From NCBI GenBank assembly GCA_038025085.1, contig CM076147.1, positions 39,182,766 to 39,246,765 on the forward strand: 64,000 nucleotides of DNA, written 5' to 3'. Made by a program: the position numbers and the translations under genes. Origin of the DNA: Tetragonia tetragonoides. Its lineage: Eukaryota; Streptophyta; Magnoliopsida; Caryophyllales; Aizoaceae. Under the pieces are notes generated by a model. The model saw only the letters and a list, made by a program, of their open reading frames with translations, was not told the DNA's origin and searched no databases. Below are positions 1 through 12,720 of the stretch, piece by piece. Within the stretch, counting starts at the first letter, position 1; each line of letters starts with the position of its first letter.

Positions 1-112
1 TCATTGATAAATGATGTTGTCTTCCTGCTAACTGAAATGTTTTATTCTAGTTACTCTGTACTTGTATTGCTTTTCTATCTCCTTCTTAATTGTTTCACAT
101 CTCCATGTTCAG

Positions 113-1989
113 ATATCTGTAAAAGCCCTCTCATTCATCAACTCTGAAGTGTTGAGTGCAGCTTATTGCGACAGCAGTAAACCAGGTCGTTCTTCAGCTA
201 GGTGTGTGTTTCTCGTCAGTTATTGGCAACGTTTATACGCATAACTTTCTTCTCATTAATTGCCAACTTTGTAATGAAGCCACTACTCTTTGGCTTTTAG
301 AATTTAATGGATTAATTCAAACTGTCTGCACTTCTTATTGAATGTGAGGTTGCAGATGGTCATCGCAGATCGGATCAAGGGTCAAAAGTAAATAGCCTCT
401 GTGAAAACAGGGGTCAGACTGTATACCTGACCCCCCTACCCCGTTTGGACGGGAGCCCCTTCGGAGGCACTGGGGTAACATTGATGTACATGTACTTTCT
501 TCTCATTAACTTTCCTGACACATTTTGTTGGTTGGCTTGGCTGATATGTAGTCACTGTTGGGTCTTGCATTCAACTGCGGAATATGCTACAAAAATGATT
601 GCTCAGTCTGGGCTTAAAAAGCTTTCAGATGTGGCATTAGCAAGAGTTTCTGAAGAGCTTCTACAGGAATTTCAAAGTACAGGACTTTGCACTTCTCAGC
701 CATTTTTCACAAGAGCTCATCGATGGTCAGTATCTACCCTTGAGCACGTTTTATGTAATTGCATGCAACTAGTGGACTTCCATCCATTACCATAGTATGG
801 CAATAAGCTCTGGACATTTTATTCTATCCAAATGGTGGAATGAGAATATTGAAAACATATACTTTTGGGCTGTGGACATTTTAGTTGAAATAATGAGTAT
901 GCATGTTCTGTCAGTATATTTTCCATGCTTCATTTGTCATATAAACTCTGGCAGAAGCAAACTCCTTTTTGAGATTCTTACTCAATGTTATTCATTGGGC
1001 GGTTAAGAGTAAATTTAGACACAACTGCTGCCTTTTACCACACCTGTCCCAAAAAACCTGACATCAGCCCTCATTAACCTGGCTAACAGAGAAGGGAAAG
1101 AGGCCACTACAAGTTGACTGCAGATACATTGGACCACCTGGTTTTTCACTGCCCATTTACCATGACAGGACAAGTTAGACTATAGTGGAGGTAAAAGGAA
1201 AATGGAAGGATTAGGAATGGAATCGATAATATCAGCCAGGTTGACACAAGTTCTGCATAAAAATACTTCCAGATTCAAACTCTAAGTAGTTTGTAGAATA
1301 ATAAAGGCAAAGGAGGGAGTTGCTGGGGTCACTGAGGCGCAGGAATAGCCCATTAGTGTCATAAATGGATCAAAGGTTGCTAAGTTGCTGGACGTGGTGC
1401 TATGGTGTCTGATCTGTTTCGGGGGAAGGGGGTGCTTTGGGGTTGCAGGGAGAAGGAGGTGTCTGAGAGCAGCTAGTTCCGTCCAGATAAAAAAATGACT
1501 TCCATTTGCAGGGGAACGTTCTTCGCCCCTTACCCCTGGCCATTTCTGCCAAACATATGTTGCTTAACACAACCAAACTGCAATCAGAGTAAATCAGACA
1601 GACCCTAAATGTCCTCTAATGTGCAATTTAGTTCTGTGATTTTTCGTTACTCATTACAGGATTTAATTTCTAACATGAGAAGCATATCTTGCTTTTCGTT
1701 CTTTACTCATTACAACCGTGGAAATGCAATGATCCTCTCTATCGTTTCATTTTACTTGCTCATTAATATGCTTCTGCTATAAATCCTGTAATTCTGTGTC
1801 CTTCAATTCTGCAGGGGCAGTGCCTTTCCAGCAGTGAGCATAGCTAAAGAAGATGAGTGCCTTTGGGATATGAACAAGCGATTAGCAGTTTGTGGAGACT
1901 TCTGTGTCAGCCCAAACGTTGAAGGTGCCATAGCGAGTGGCTTGGCCGCATCCTCAAAGTTGCTAGCAATGTTGAGCATGAGTATATGA
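113..1989 (+). CDS. Renalase-like FAD/NAD(P)-binding oxidoreductase, C-terminal part (gene runs off the left edge)
   Basis: Three exons are visible: 113-201, 552-725 and 1815-1989 (stop TGA 1987-1989). Phase is kept across both introns (AG+T gives Ser, TG+G gives Trp), yielding the last 145 residues. The first exon carries ...NSEVLSAAYCDSSKPGR, the second WVLHSTAEYA...AHRW, and the third GDFCVSPNVEGAIASGLAAS. This last block resembles the C-terminal flavin-contacting GD-x-EGA-xSG segment of renalase/amine-oxidase-like Rossmann flavoproteins. In plants this family is annotated as FAD/NAD(P)-binding oxidoreductase; its physiological substrate is not settled. The N-terminal dinucleotide-binding part lies outside the window. 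The 202-551 intron is mostly a SINE insertion. Confidence in the family is high and in the substrate low. The start of the first visible exon rests on a single AG at 111-112. Confidence 0.82.
260..493 (+). mobile_element. Au-like SINE insertion with 16 bp target duplication
   Basis: The 16-mer ACTTTCTTCTCATTAA occurs at 244-259 and again at 494-509, bracketing 234 bp. The right half (about 385-475) has the layout of an Au-type SINE 3' region: GCCTCTGTG, a GACCCCCCTACCCC block, then GGGAGCC and GCACTGGGGTA. It sits in an intron of the renalase-like gene, ending 42 nt before the AG acceptor at 550-551. The 5' (tRNA-like) half is too diverged for me to place the A and B boxes. Confidence 0.72.
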
Positions 1990-2926
1990 CTTCATATTGC
2001 TGTGCTTCTTCAAAAACGGCCTAATTCCTCACGTGGCCATCCACTTTCTTGATGCATTTGCCTGAATGTCCTCTTCTTGGCCTCTCAATAAAGGATAATG
2101 TTTGATACATTAACGTATCGTAATGTTATGGTTGTTGGCTTATGCAATTCTTTTCTTGAGCCATCTCATTTGTAAGGACTTACTAAACTTCAACAAAAAT
2201 ATGGGTTTCAGGATATGAACTTTCAGTAGGAGCAGCGAAAAAACCTGAATATCTATATGAGGTGCAATTAAGAACCTCAATTTCCTTGTCTGATTTACAA
2301 AGGAGAGAATACAAGCTTACGCTTGGATGTTTTGGGCAAGGTTTTTATTTTTAACCATTGAGGCTTGGATTGTCCACTCTGAATAACTAGTTTTCGGATG
2401 GTTGTAGTTTTTTTTACAAACCATCAAACCTTGTATCATTTCAAGGCAGTGATTTCATAGAATATACTCCTATCAATTTAAGTTTACACCTTCATTATTT
2501 TCCACTAAACTGAACTGAATAGTAATTATGTGAGAAAAAAAAAGTAGATTATTAAACGGAACTGAACTAGTTACGGAGTAAGTGGAATAGTAGATTTAGA
2601 TACTGAAACAGGACAATAATTTTGAAACCCAAAAAAGAAGAAACACGAGCTAATATTTGTGGGACTGAAGAACTATCAAATTGACAATTTCAACCGTTGG
2701 TTGCTGTCCACATGTCCCCAACCAAGATAAATGACTGGGGATTTTTTTTGATAATGTTGGCAACATCATATCCATAACACAACCACACATGGAATGCCAC
2801 GTGTCTGATTCACAATCACCATTTTCTAATTGGTCATGTTAATAATAGCTCTAAAGCCAACAGGTTGAAGCTGGACTGATCAGAAAGCAGAAAAAACACC
2901 AGCAGGCAGAAACAGCTACAGAAATA
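1990..2926. other. Spacer: renalase-like 3' UTR and PSBR promoter
   Basis: It contains the 3' UTR of the upstream gene (an AATAAA-like element near 2087) and the PSBR upstream region. Around 2500-2580 there are CTGAACTGAA-type motifs like those in the short inverted-repeat elements elsewhere in the window, but I cannot define their ends. No other gene is seen. Confidence 0.6.
2726..2833 (+). promoter_or_regulatory. PSBR light-type promoter elements (GATAA, G-box, inverted CCAAT)
   Basis: A GATAA I-box-like motif lies at 2726-2730, a perfect CACGTG G-box core at 2798-2803 and ATTGG (inverted CCAAT) at 2829-2833. These are 94-201 bp upstream of the PSBR ATG. No clear TATA box stands out nearby, which is common for nuclear photosynthesis genes. 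Function is inferred from motif class and neighbour only. Confidence 0.5.
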
Positions 2927-4380
2927 ATGGCAGCAACTTCAGTGATGTCCTCATTGAGCCTGAAACCATCTCCCTTCACTGTTGAGAAAGTGAAAGGCCT
3001 GCCTTCTCTTGCTAGGACCTCCACCTCTTTCAGGGTTCAGGCCAGTGGTGTCAAGAAGATCAAGACTGACAGGCCTTTTGGTAAATTTTTTTGTGACTTT
3101 TTCTATTTTAATAATGATTTTAATATTATATATTTGGTTGAATGTATTTAGTTGTCAATTTTCATAGGAATTAATGGAAGCATGGACTTGAGAGATGGAG
3201 TTGATGCATCTGGAAGGAAAGGAAAGGTTAGTGATACAACTAGTATATTTTTTCTTTAGCGTAGGATCTAAAGTAGGTGTATATGCTTATGATAGTATTT
3301 AAGAGACCGATATTTAGGCTATGTTTGGCGCAAACAGCTAGCTTTTAGCTTGAAACCATTGTAGATTATTTTCAGTATGCAACTACAACAATTGCTACAT
3401 CTAAAGCTATCTCTGCAAGCTTTCACCTTTAGTTACAATTACAGACAACTACAACTAATTTTGCCAAACATAGCCTTAATCAATAAGTCATTACCTTGTT
3501 GTGTGCTTATTTTTATGTTTTTCCTTGGTTCTTTATAGTTTAGATAGACACATTTTTATTTGTTGTAGTGATAATAAGGTTTGAATTTCTTGGTGAGAAT
3601 GAAAGCTCGACTATCCATTTCGCCCTTTACAAATCTCTTTAAGCTTAATCACAGAAATTACATCATTCGATTAATTTGAAATGTAATTTTTTTGGTTTGA
3701 AATGTAATTTTTTAGAGAAAGTTTGTTTTTAAATCTAATTCCAAACCACGAATACTGGTAGGGGAGGGCAATTCGAACCTGGGACTTATTGTATCCAACA
3801 CCTAACTCTTAATCACTAGGCAAGACATTTTTGGTTGTAGTAATTGATACTTTGATAGCTTCCTTGTAATCAAATACTTACTAATGCATACCTGGAATGA
3901 ATGCAGGGCAAGGGTGTTTACCAATACGTCGACAAATATGGCGCCAATGTTGATGGCTACAGGTAGGCAATAATTAAGGTTGATGGTGCAACCAAATTAC
4001 GATACTCCTAATCACCGGAACATCTCTTAATTACTATAAAACATTAGATTATGATGCAACGAAATCCCTCATCTCTTTACCCTTTGCTTGTTTACAGCCC
4101 AATCTACAACGAAAATGAATGGTCTCCTAGCGGTGATGTCTACGTTGGCGGTAACCACCTCTACATATAATTCTATTTCATTTGTCAATTTCGGTAAAAT
4201 TATGTAGAAATTTCTCCTACAAAAAAAAAAAAAAAAAAAGAAAGTTGATTCTTTCTGAATTTGTATATATTGTAACAAATTGTAGGTACCACTGGTCTGT
4301 TGATCTGGGCTGTTACCCTTGCTGGTATTCTTGCTGGTGGTGCTTTGCTTGTCTACAACACAAGTGCCTTGGCACAATAA
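2927..4380 (+). CDS. PSBR: Photosystem II 10 kDa polypeptide PsbR, chloroplast precursor
   Basis: Five exons (2927-3080, 3168-3226, 3907-3962, 4098-4150, 4286-4380) join in phase to a 138-residue protein, the usual length. Residues 1-39 form a Ser/Thr-rich chloroplast transit peptide ending VQA, followed by the mature start [13 protein letters not shown]. The conserved core has [17 protein letters not shown] and [15 protein letters not shown]. The C-terminus is a single hydrophobic helix ([17 protein letters not shown]) ending NTSALAQ. PsbR is a small thylakoid-membrane subunit of photosystem II that supports the oxygen-evolving complex, with its soluble part in the lumen. A G-box lies about 125 bp upstream. 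Intron 2 carries a Tourist-like element and a SINE remnant. The gene ends 1.2 kb before the convergent RECA1 gene. Confidence 0.97.
3317..3475. mobile_element. Tourist-like MITE (TTA target duplication) in PSBR intron 2
   Basis: The left end GGCTATGTTTGGC and right end GCCAAACATAGCC are a perfect 13 bp inverted repeat. TTA is duplicated at 3314-3316 and 3476-3478. The element is 159 bp, non-coding and AT-rich inside. Ends and 3 bp TTA duplication match the PIF/Harbinger-derived Tourist class. Confidence 0.85.
3690..3835 (-). mobile_element. tRNA-derived SINE remnant (reverse orientation)
   Basis: Read on the minus strand there is GCCTAGTGATTAAGAG (A-box region), then CCCAGGTTCGAATTGCC (B-box-like) about 30 nt later, and downstream the minus strand becomes A-rich. 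This is the layout of a tRNA-derived SINE head. No target duplication could be defined, so boundaries are approximate. Confidence 0.45.
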
Positions 4381-5581
4381 ACCAGTTATCATTATTTTGT
4401 AATTCTATGTTGCTTCTAAATTAGCCAACTGTAATGTGCAACAAAGAATGATATACTGTATGTGCTGAAAATACTGTAATATTTGGAGTTTGCAAAAAAG
4501 AATTCTTTCTTTTGTCACTTGAAAGTTGCTCCTTGAAGTTCCCTTGCCATTTTCATGCTTGCTGTACCATAATTTGTAAAATATCCATTATAAAACAAGA
4601 TAGTAGCTATCGATGTTTATGATCTTGTGGGGCGGACATATCCCATGAGGCGTGGGAGGGGAAGAGACGAGAGAGAGAGAGGGTTTGAGGCTTTGAGCTG
4701 ATCAGCTGAGAACTATCATGTTTCCTTAATCAAGTCAGGCAAGTAACATGAAGAAAAGGGAAGGGCACTCATCTAACATTGGGTTCCAATTTTCCAAACC
4801 CATTTACACGGGCCTTTCTACACCATGAAATGGAAAATGGTTATCCGTGTGTTAAAAAAGGGAGATCGAGATGATGCTAGCTCCCTGGGTAGTAATCCAA
4901 GTCTTCAGTCGGAAATCAAAGGGAGACAGAAATTACATCACTTCAGTTTTCATTGTGTTGGATTTTGCCTGTGTCCGGTGGCCACCTTTTTTACAACACT
5001 GCAGATAGAGAACCAAAACTAATCTGCTTGATCTACAGCATGGGCGATTAAAAGCTTTAAAACACTTGTACTAGTAACAAATACGATGGTATATCGATCT
5101 GAACTGTTCGAATGCCAAGCACAACAACACTCTTACGAAACAAGGCCCTTAACATAGTTGAACAGAGAATTCAGAAATTGTTTCGATATTTACCCCAACA
5201 TAATAAATGAGTTCTTTTGCAAGAAAACAACACATACATTACATACAACTATAAGCAGGCAGCAGCAATCTCTTACCCTGTTTTCAGTCCGTCTTTTCCT
5301 GTCGTGTTCTTATCCATCTTTTCTCCCCGTTCACGAATCTCTGTCCGGAAATCTTGCCATTTGGAAGTTCAATTTGCCCATCAATGAATAACTCTGTTCC
5401 TCCATCTAATAAACCAGCCAACAAAAAATGAAATGAACATTTGAGGTTGACCTCAAACAGCTGGTGCAGGGGAGGATGACCTCTAACTCCATGAGACCAT
5501 GTCAATTATGAAACTGATGGCTGAGAATCCTTGTTTTCCAAACGACATTGGCAAACAATGTCAATCACTGGCTATCAATTT
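4381..5581. other. Convergent spacer between PSBR and RECA1
   Basis: It holds the two 3' UTRs and a short (GA)n run near 4671-4682. Small open frames here lack family features or splice context. No gene or mobile element recognised. Confidence 0.55.
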
Positions 5582-8500
5582 TTATTCTACCTCTTCCAAA
5601 AATTGTTCATCATGCTGTGGGTCGGCTGAGTATTTTGAACTAAAAGGGTTTGCTTGCACAACACCTTCAGCCATCAAAGGGCGGACAACCTGCAAATTTG
5701 AATAAACGATACAGCAGAAATACACAATCAACTAAAAACACAAAGCATTACATAACATATGATGTTCTCCTTGACATTTCACATCCAAATTTATGGTTCA
5801 GTATGAGCAGATGTTATCTAATGAAGCCCGACATGATTTACATGGAAAACACCAACTTAGGGAAAAACCACATGAAGAGGGAGAGAACAATTCACCATAT
5901 CAAAGAAGTTAGAAACGAAAAACCTTCACAACACATACATATTGTGTTTGTACAATTAACAATGCTTTAAAACTCACTGCATATTCTTCTATTTGGCAAA
6001 TACCGGGGCATCAAGATATCCGACAAGGGGAGGGTTGCACAGGAAGCCAGTACCTAGTCAGTGTAGATCTAAGTAGGAGCTTTTTTTTACATGGATTCAT
6101 AACACGATTCATTGGCAAAGAAACTATAAAGCGGACCTCACCTATACGAGTTAAGGGTCAGTCAGTCGGTTGGTTGGTTCGTTGGAAAAACAGGTAGATA
6201 TAAGGGCAAGAGGTTGCAAATTAACAAATAAAAATAACGGATGACTGAATCTGCTGTAAAACAAGACTTACCTCCCCCCCCCCCCCAAGAAAACCTACCC
6301 CCAAAAAAGAGAAGGAAAAAAAATACAAAGATAGCAAACAGAGAATTGGAACAGGGATACACACCTGCTCAATCTCCTCAGATAACTGAGGGTTCTCCCT
6401 CAAGAATTGCAAGGCCCTATCTCTTCCTTGTCCCAATCTGGTCAAAACACCATCAATTGAGATCTTAGCATGTTATCATAAACCTAGGAAATCAGAGAAC
6501 TCCATTTTCTACAATGGCCTAGAAGTTTCAAGAGCCAAACAACAGTATTATCTGGACATAGTGCATTTCCACCCAAAAACCAGAAAAAGTTAAAGAAGGT
6601 TCACCCATTAATCTGTAAAGAAGAAAAACATCCCCAGCTGTATAAATATAATTCAAATACCAGACACTTTAATTGTCAGTTTAGTATAGAATGTCCAAAT
6701 GTGCTTTAACATGAGATCAATGAATATCCCACCACAACAAACTTTTTTTATTTTTTAGTTTTAAGATAACAAATAAATGTTCTTTGCTTGACTAATCCCA
6801 CGGGCCCTAAGTTAACGACCATGAAAACCTCCAGTGGCCCTGAGGGGACTAAGACCACCTATGTATCCTTGAAATCAAATCCAACAATGAAATCAGTATT
6901 TAAAGTTCAACAGAAAACATTATAATTGTATCGCATTCTCTAGCAGAATTCTCAGATAATAGAATATCAGATCCCTGTCTCACGCTTAAACTAAATCATT
7001 ACGAAGTTTCCCAGAGTTTCAATGACAAAGTAGAGCTTTCAGGAGTCAGGACGCACCTTTGCTCCCTGTAGCTATACCATGAACCTTTCTTTGCCACAAC
7101 ATCCAATGTTTCAGCACAATCCAATATGCAACCCTGCATATCCAACAAAGAAAGCAAGGTTAATGCAGATTGTACACATTTCAGTAATGAATGCAGAAAG
7201 GTGCAGTCTGTTGCGATACTGACCAGTTTACTAACTCCCTCACCAAAAATGATCTCGAACTCAGCTTGTTTGTATGGCCTGGAGACCTACAACATGAGTA
7301 GTCAGATTGATGGTTCCTTTAAACCATTCCTACTGCAAAGAAACATTTCTTAAGTCCTTTAGCATATGGCCACACCATACATAAATGCAAGTTACATGGA
7401 GGTGGCCTCAAGATAACTGATAAAAATAGCTTTGGATTACAAAGCATGGAAATGTTCCAGCTTCCTGTCACTTCCTCTCTTCTCTTTTTTAGACGCAAAT
7501 TGAAGTACCCCTCTCTTTAGGGCACGGAGATTAAGACAAGGTGAAATTGGTGGTTGATTTCCTTCTATACCCCTAAGTCTAATTCAAAAACAGAGATGCT
7601 TAAAGCATTTGGTGAGGCCACAGATGGTATAAGGGACATTTCACATAATTTCACGCCTCTAGAAGGAAGTGGGTACTTCAATTTGGAACGAAGAAGTATA
7701 TTTGACTCTACCTGCTCTGAAGAAAGAATAAACCCCAACCTGATACGCTCTGAAACAGGAACTAATCTGACCCGAGTTTACCCAGAAACCTACTTCAACA
7801 CAAACTCAATTCAATCCAACCCCACCCAAATAACTCAAACCCATAACAGCCTGAAACCGGAATGACTCGACCCAACACCCAATGTTATCCATCCTAAGGT
7901 GGGGCTGTCAAGATATACCCAGCCTTGCCCCTCCCTAACTAACTTGTGAGGATTAGTAGAGAGGTTGTTTGCGAAATACCTACAAAATTATATTAAAAAT
8001 GCAAAACCAATTAAAGAGTTTTTAGATTGTTTGCTTCATTTTCAAATTCACTGTCTATTGATGATGCCTCACCAGTCCCGTTGCAGCCTTTCACTCTCCT
8101 TTTAAAAGATCAAAAAAGAAAAAAAGAAGAGAAATTGGTTTCTGTTGGGACAAAAGTAGGGCATCTTACCTTACTCTTCTGTACTCTGACACGGACCCGC
8201 ACCCCAATGTCTTCATCTCCTTTAACCTGCAGGATACTCATTTCAAAGTTGCTTATTTACTAATACTAAATAAAGTGAGACGAGCAAGATACAGCATAGC
8301 ATGACCCCAGTTAGTATTCTTACAGATTTGACTTTGCCAATAGAACGTATCTCAAGGCGGAGAGACGCAAAGAATTTCAAGGCAATGCCTCCACTAGTCA
8401 CTTCAGGATTTCCATAAAAGACTCCAATCTTTTGAAAAATTCAGAAAGAATATTAGTACCACAGGTGAAGAAAAATTTGGAGTTTGACAATAAAGTAAAC

Positions 8501-11500
8501 CAAATGAACCAATCGACCAAGTGCACGACCACAGTCTGATGGATGATTTATGACCGTGCGATCAGAGCTTGATTAACAAGCCTCCTTTGGTTCATGGAGT
8601 CACTGGTGCAGTAGAGGATCGTTCTCAGCTAACATGTGGGTCTGAGATTGTCGCACGGTTGTCTGACAGACTCCCCTCTTTGTCTTTCGGAAACAGCCTC
8701 CCTACTAGGCGACTAGTTAGGGGTAAGGCTGCGTACATCTAGACCTCCCCAGACCCCGCCCTCGGCGGGATATTTACTAGGTTGTTGTTGTTGTACAAGG
8801 GGTCAAATGTATGCAGCCCCAGAGAAGCCGTCTAGATTGCAATGTCTGAACTGAAAATTTAGCAATTGATGTACTACTTCGCAATAAATAAGCAGAGGAA
8901 AAAATTTAGTGAAACATTTTAGCCCAGTATACACCAATTTCCAATATTGCCCAAGGTTTCTATTGTCTATTAACATGGTTAAAAATGCGTTGACTAAGAC
9001 TGGCATCACGAATATATGAAAATTATATGGTTACTGTGTTACAATAGGGCACAGCTCCTCGCTTTATACCTTGTGTCTTATCTGATTCAAAAAGATGAGG
9101 GTACAACCCGCTTTTGATGCATTTCCAGACATTTTACGCAATGCTTGACTCATAAGACGTGCCTGCAAGCCCATTTGCTGCATTCCAATCTCACCCTAAA
9201 GAGAGCATAATGACATATCAGCCATACTAGATAGCAACTAGCCAGTCTACCGTAGAGTCACAACTAAATAAGAGCATGAGAGCAAAAAAGGAACAAGTGA
9301 TAATAATGACCTCTATTTCTGCCCGTGGAGTGAGAGCGGAGACAGAATCTATACAAATTAGATCAACTGCACCCGATCTGCACATCCGATCTGCAACTGT
9401 AACAAAAGAAGTAGATTAGAAAATTAGATAAATCTTTAGCTATCATTTTTTATCCTTTTCTCATTTTTTTGGATAAAACATGATCGAATTTTTTTAATTT
9501 TCATTAGCAGCCAATGCCCAGTGTAGTACAAATGTAAAACTTGCTAATATCTAAGGACAAAGGCAATAATTTAAGTAAGCATTGAAAAACATATTTCCAA
9601 AGCTCTAGGCAATGATTTTATGGCTAGCTGGTGTTTAAATCTTACTCTCTAATGCCATCTCCCCATTATCAGGCTGGCAAACAATTAAATTTTCTACATC
9701 CACTCCCAAGGCTTTTGAATATGCTGCATCAAATGCATGCTCTGCATCAACCAACATTGCGTTCCCTCCTAGGTTCTGCATAATACACATGGAAAGCAAG
9801 TAAATTTCTAGAATAGCTTGTACTACATGAACCATCCACACAGTCTGGAATTTAGAAATGAAGAACGAGAGATTGATAAAGCACCTGAACTTCTGCAATG
9901 GCATGTAAAGCAAGTGTTGTTTTGCCACTGCTTTCTGGTCCATAGATCTGGAAACCACAGAATATTTGGTAGAGTTTAGTAATCTAGTGACTTATGTTTA
10001 CTTCTTATTGTTTTTGAATTATGACAGAAAATTATGGAGAAGCGTTGCAATGGAAAAAAGGTTTGGAGACAAATGCGAGCGTTTTCTACTCAAGTAGATT
10101 TGGAAATTTGATTTACAATTGAAAAGTGAGCCAGTTCTTCTATTTAGCAAGAACTAGCTGAACCAAATCCCTGAGGGAAAATAGTTCTTAAATTGGCCCT
10201 CAGCAGTAGTCAGAGCCCCCAAACAGCAGCTCTTTCCATTAACTCAGAGTTCTTCTGTGACAGATAATGCTTCACTTGCTCAGGGTAAATAACAAAAACT
10301 CTTCATTTTACTTTTTGCTATTAATTGAATACAATCACAGTTGAACCACCACACTTGTAAACGGAGAAAAAGTTAAACAGATAGATAAATTATCGACAAC
10401 AGAAATCAGCGGGAAAAAAAATAATCGTAATACCTCTACAATTCTCCCTTTTGGAAGGCCTCCACCTAGAGCAAAGTCCAATGTCAAGCACCCACTTGGA
10501 AAGGTTTCACTGCAAAGCATGAAGTTCCAAAAGATATTAATCTCATCATGATAAGGAAGCAAACTAGGCTATCATGCGCACTAACTATATCCAGCAAGTT
10601 TATTTGACGCTAGAGTATTCACATATATGTTCTCCATACAAAATTGCACTTCCAAAGAGTAGTCAACCCATTCAGACAGCCAAAACAGAAGATGAAACAC
10701 AGAGCACCCAGAGTGGCTTTTATATTACGAAAGTGAAACGGGAAAAGAAGAATACATACACTAATGCTCCACCTGCACTGCCCAGTCTTGTAACACTTCC
10801 TTTTCCAAAGGAGCTATTTATGTCGCTCATTGCTGCTTCTAAAGCCTTTTGCTGAAAGTGAAAACTACATTAACTGTAGGAACTTATAGAAGTACTTGCA
10901 ATCATTCTATTTGATAAAAGGTTGAGGTTAAAGTGCAACTGTGCAAAACAAGCCAGTTAACATAAAAAGGACATCCGTTAGTTAGTACTTCTCAAGTTTA
11001 ATTTGGAAACCAAACGAGGTACCATAAATGGCATCACCTTGATAACTTATTGAATTTGTCAGTCTCAATTAATATAGTACTACAAGCTGTTCATGAAGAT
11101 ATTTTATCAAAGATAAGAAAAGTTACTTAAGTATAGTGCAAGATATCCCCAGTTTGAAAAATAATTTGAATCTCACTACAAGATATCCCTCTAACACCCC
11201 AGCTAATGCAGAGGTAAAGGGATCTAAATTAGACCATAAACGTATGAAAAATTCCTTTTTAATCTAGAGCATTTGAAAGTTGCTAAGAAAGTGTAACCTC
11301 ACATCAGTTTTTAACCTCCTTATCAGAATCACCACACCAGCCCGCAAATGATACATGGATCATTCACACACAAACCCAAGTTTTGCCTTTTACTCCAAAC
11401 AACCTCCTCAATTACTGCTTGGTAACTTCTCAATGAAAAATAGACAGAAAAAAGCCTTAAGCTGCTGAAGCGTACAAGACGACCATCCAAAGACGTAATC

Positions 11501-12534
11501 TTGGTGCCCCTCCTCAAATGAAACATATCATCATTCCTATTAGAACTCCAAACAATGTATGTGCAACACTAACAATTTCCTCACTCCGAAGTTCACAAGC
11601 AATAGAGATGTGAAGTGAACACTACAATAAAGTACTCCAATCAGTAGAAATCTACCAAAAAGGCAAAATAGGTGTTAATCCGTCCATACATTGTCTAAAA
11701 CACTAAAACCCAAGTCATGAAGGCTCTCATAAGAATCGTGAATTCATTTAAATAGCTCCTAATAAACCAAAATTTCACATTCAGTAAGTGTTGAATCCTT
11801 TCTCAATCTTTTGGGTAAGGCCAAGTCTTAAAATTGTCTTAAAGCCAAACAAAGCAGAAAGTGATTTAAGCCATGCTCCAAAAACATATTCTTCACCTCC
11901 CATGTTCACTGTCCTACTTGAAATTTTCATATACCCAATTCAACATCTTAATAAGTTCACAAAGTGCAATTTCAACCAATTACACACTATTAGTCAAATC
12001 CCTCAACTAACTTCCTCACTTATTGCAATTTCTAACCTTGAGCAGAAAGTCCACTAGGGCACCCTTGAAAGCAAAACTAACCATATGGGGTTACCCCCAT
12101 TTTACAATAGATTAATTCATGATACAAGCTGCACCAATTACATATGCAGAACAAAACCCTTAATAAAGCAACAAAGAAAAATGCAAAATTTGGAACATTT
12201 AGTTACTTCCCTTTAGTTTACTCACCAACAAAACACATAATTGAACAAACCCAAATGCATGAAACAAAAGAAAAAACTGGGGAAATGCAAGAAAGAAAGG
12301 CAAGAGAGAGAGAGAGAGAGAGAAACATACACGGTCAATAAAACGAGGGTCTGTTTCACCTGAAAGAGCCCCATTTAGTTTACCACTGAGCTCACATTGA
12401 ACCCTGGCTTGCTTAACAGCAGACCGTTGAAAGAATCGTTGGTGGTTGAATTGAATTTTTCGATATGAAAGAAGTGGAAAAATATGTGGGTTTAGTTTTG
12501 CAGGCAATTTTGGCGGGAGAATTTGAATATCCAT
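5582..12534 (-). CDS. RECA1: RecA homolog 1, chloroplast-type recombinase
   Basis: Thirteen exons in transcript order: 12331-12534, 10760-10851, 10434-10509, 9885-9947, 9646-9775, 9311-9396, 9070-9195, 8324-8428, 8170-8226, 7224-7286, 7057-7133, 6365-6437, 5582-5689. All junctions keep phase and give 419 residues. Residues 1-about 55 are basic and Ser-rich like a transit peptide; the RecA core follows. Walker [10 protein letters not shown] is at 127-135, Walker B LICID at 201-205, with [14 protein letters not shown] in between, then [19 protein letters not shown] (L2 loop region). Length and sequence fit plant chloroplast RecA (RECA1) better than the mitochondrial forms, as far as memory allows. 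It catalyses ATP-dependent strand exchange and maintains plastid DNA. I chose the start MDIQILPP over upstream in-frame codons because it opens a targeting-like leader. A (GA)n tract follows the exon 1 donor, and a hAT element lies 187 bp upstream of the start codon. Confidence 0.95.
6274..6286. repeat. Poly(C) run in RECA1 intron 12
   Basis: A run of 13 C. Similar runs sit in the METTL25-like gene (near 23721-23734) and, as G, after the NHL gene (59108-59122). Confidence 0.8.
8680..8793 (+). mobile_element. TTG-tailed SINE, 3' part, in RECA1 intron 7
   Basis: The order GGAAACAGCCTC, GGGGTAAGGCTGCGTACATC, CCCCAGACCCCGCC, GGCGGGATATTTACTAGG then (TTG)4 is the 3' module of Au/TS-type plant SINEs. 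The same module recurs at 38001-38106 and, reversed, at about 13480-13560. It may extend left to about 8572, where a weak ACAAG repeat flanks it. It is antisense to RECA1. Confidence 0.75.
12303..12322. repeat. (GA)n microsatellite at RECA1 exon 1 donor
   Basis: A 20 bp AG/GA tract lies 8 bp inside RECA1 intron 1, next to the 5' splice site (intron begins at 12330 on the minus strand). Confidence 0.85.
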
Positions 12535-12720
12535 CTTCTTCGACAATTCAGTATTTCTCTGCCTGAATGAACTGAGGAATGGGGAATTGGGAGGAAAGGT
12601 TGAAACCGGGAGGCACCAGAAGTACAAACGACCGCAGATATGGGTACAAACTAAAACAATTAGTCTAGGTTTAACAAAAAAAAATTATTTGTTTTTTAAT
12701 TTTTTTTTTAACAAGGCAAG

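Noticed and set aside
6241..6468. Proline-rich frame over a poly(C) run
   Set aside because: It overlaps RECA1 exon 12 in antisense and a simple repeat; shadow frame.
12535..12627. Upstream in-frame start for RECA1
   Set aside because: The MDIQILPP start gives a normal targeting leader; the upstream part adds nothing family-like.
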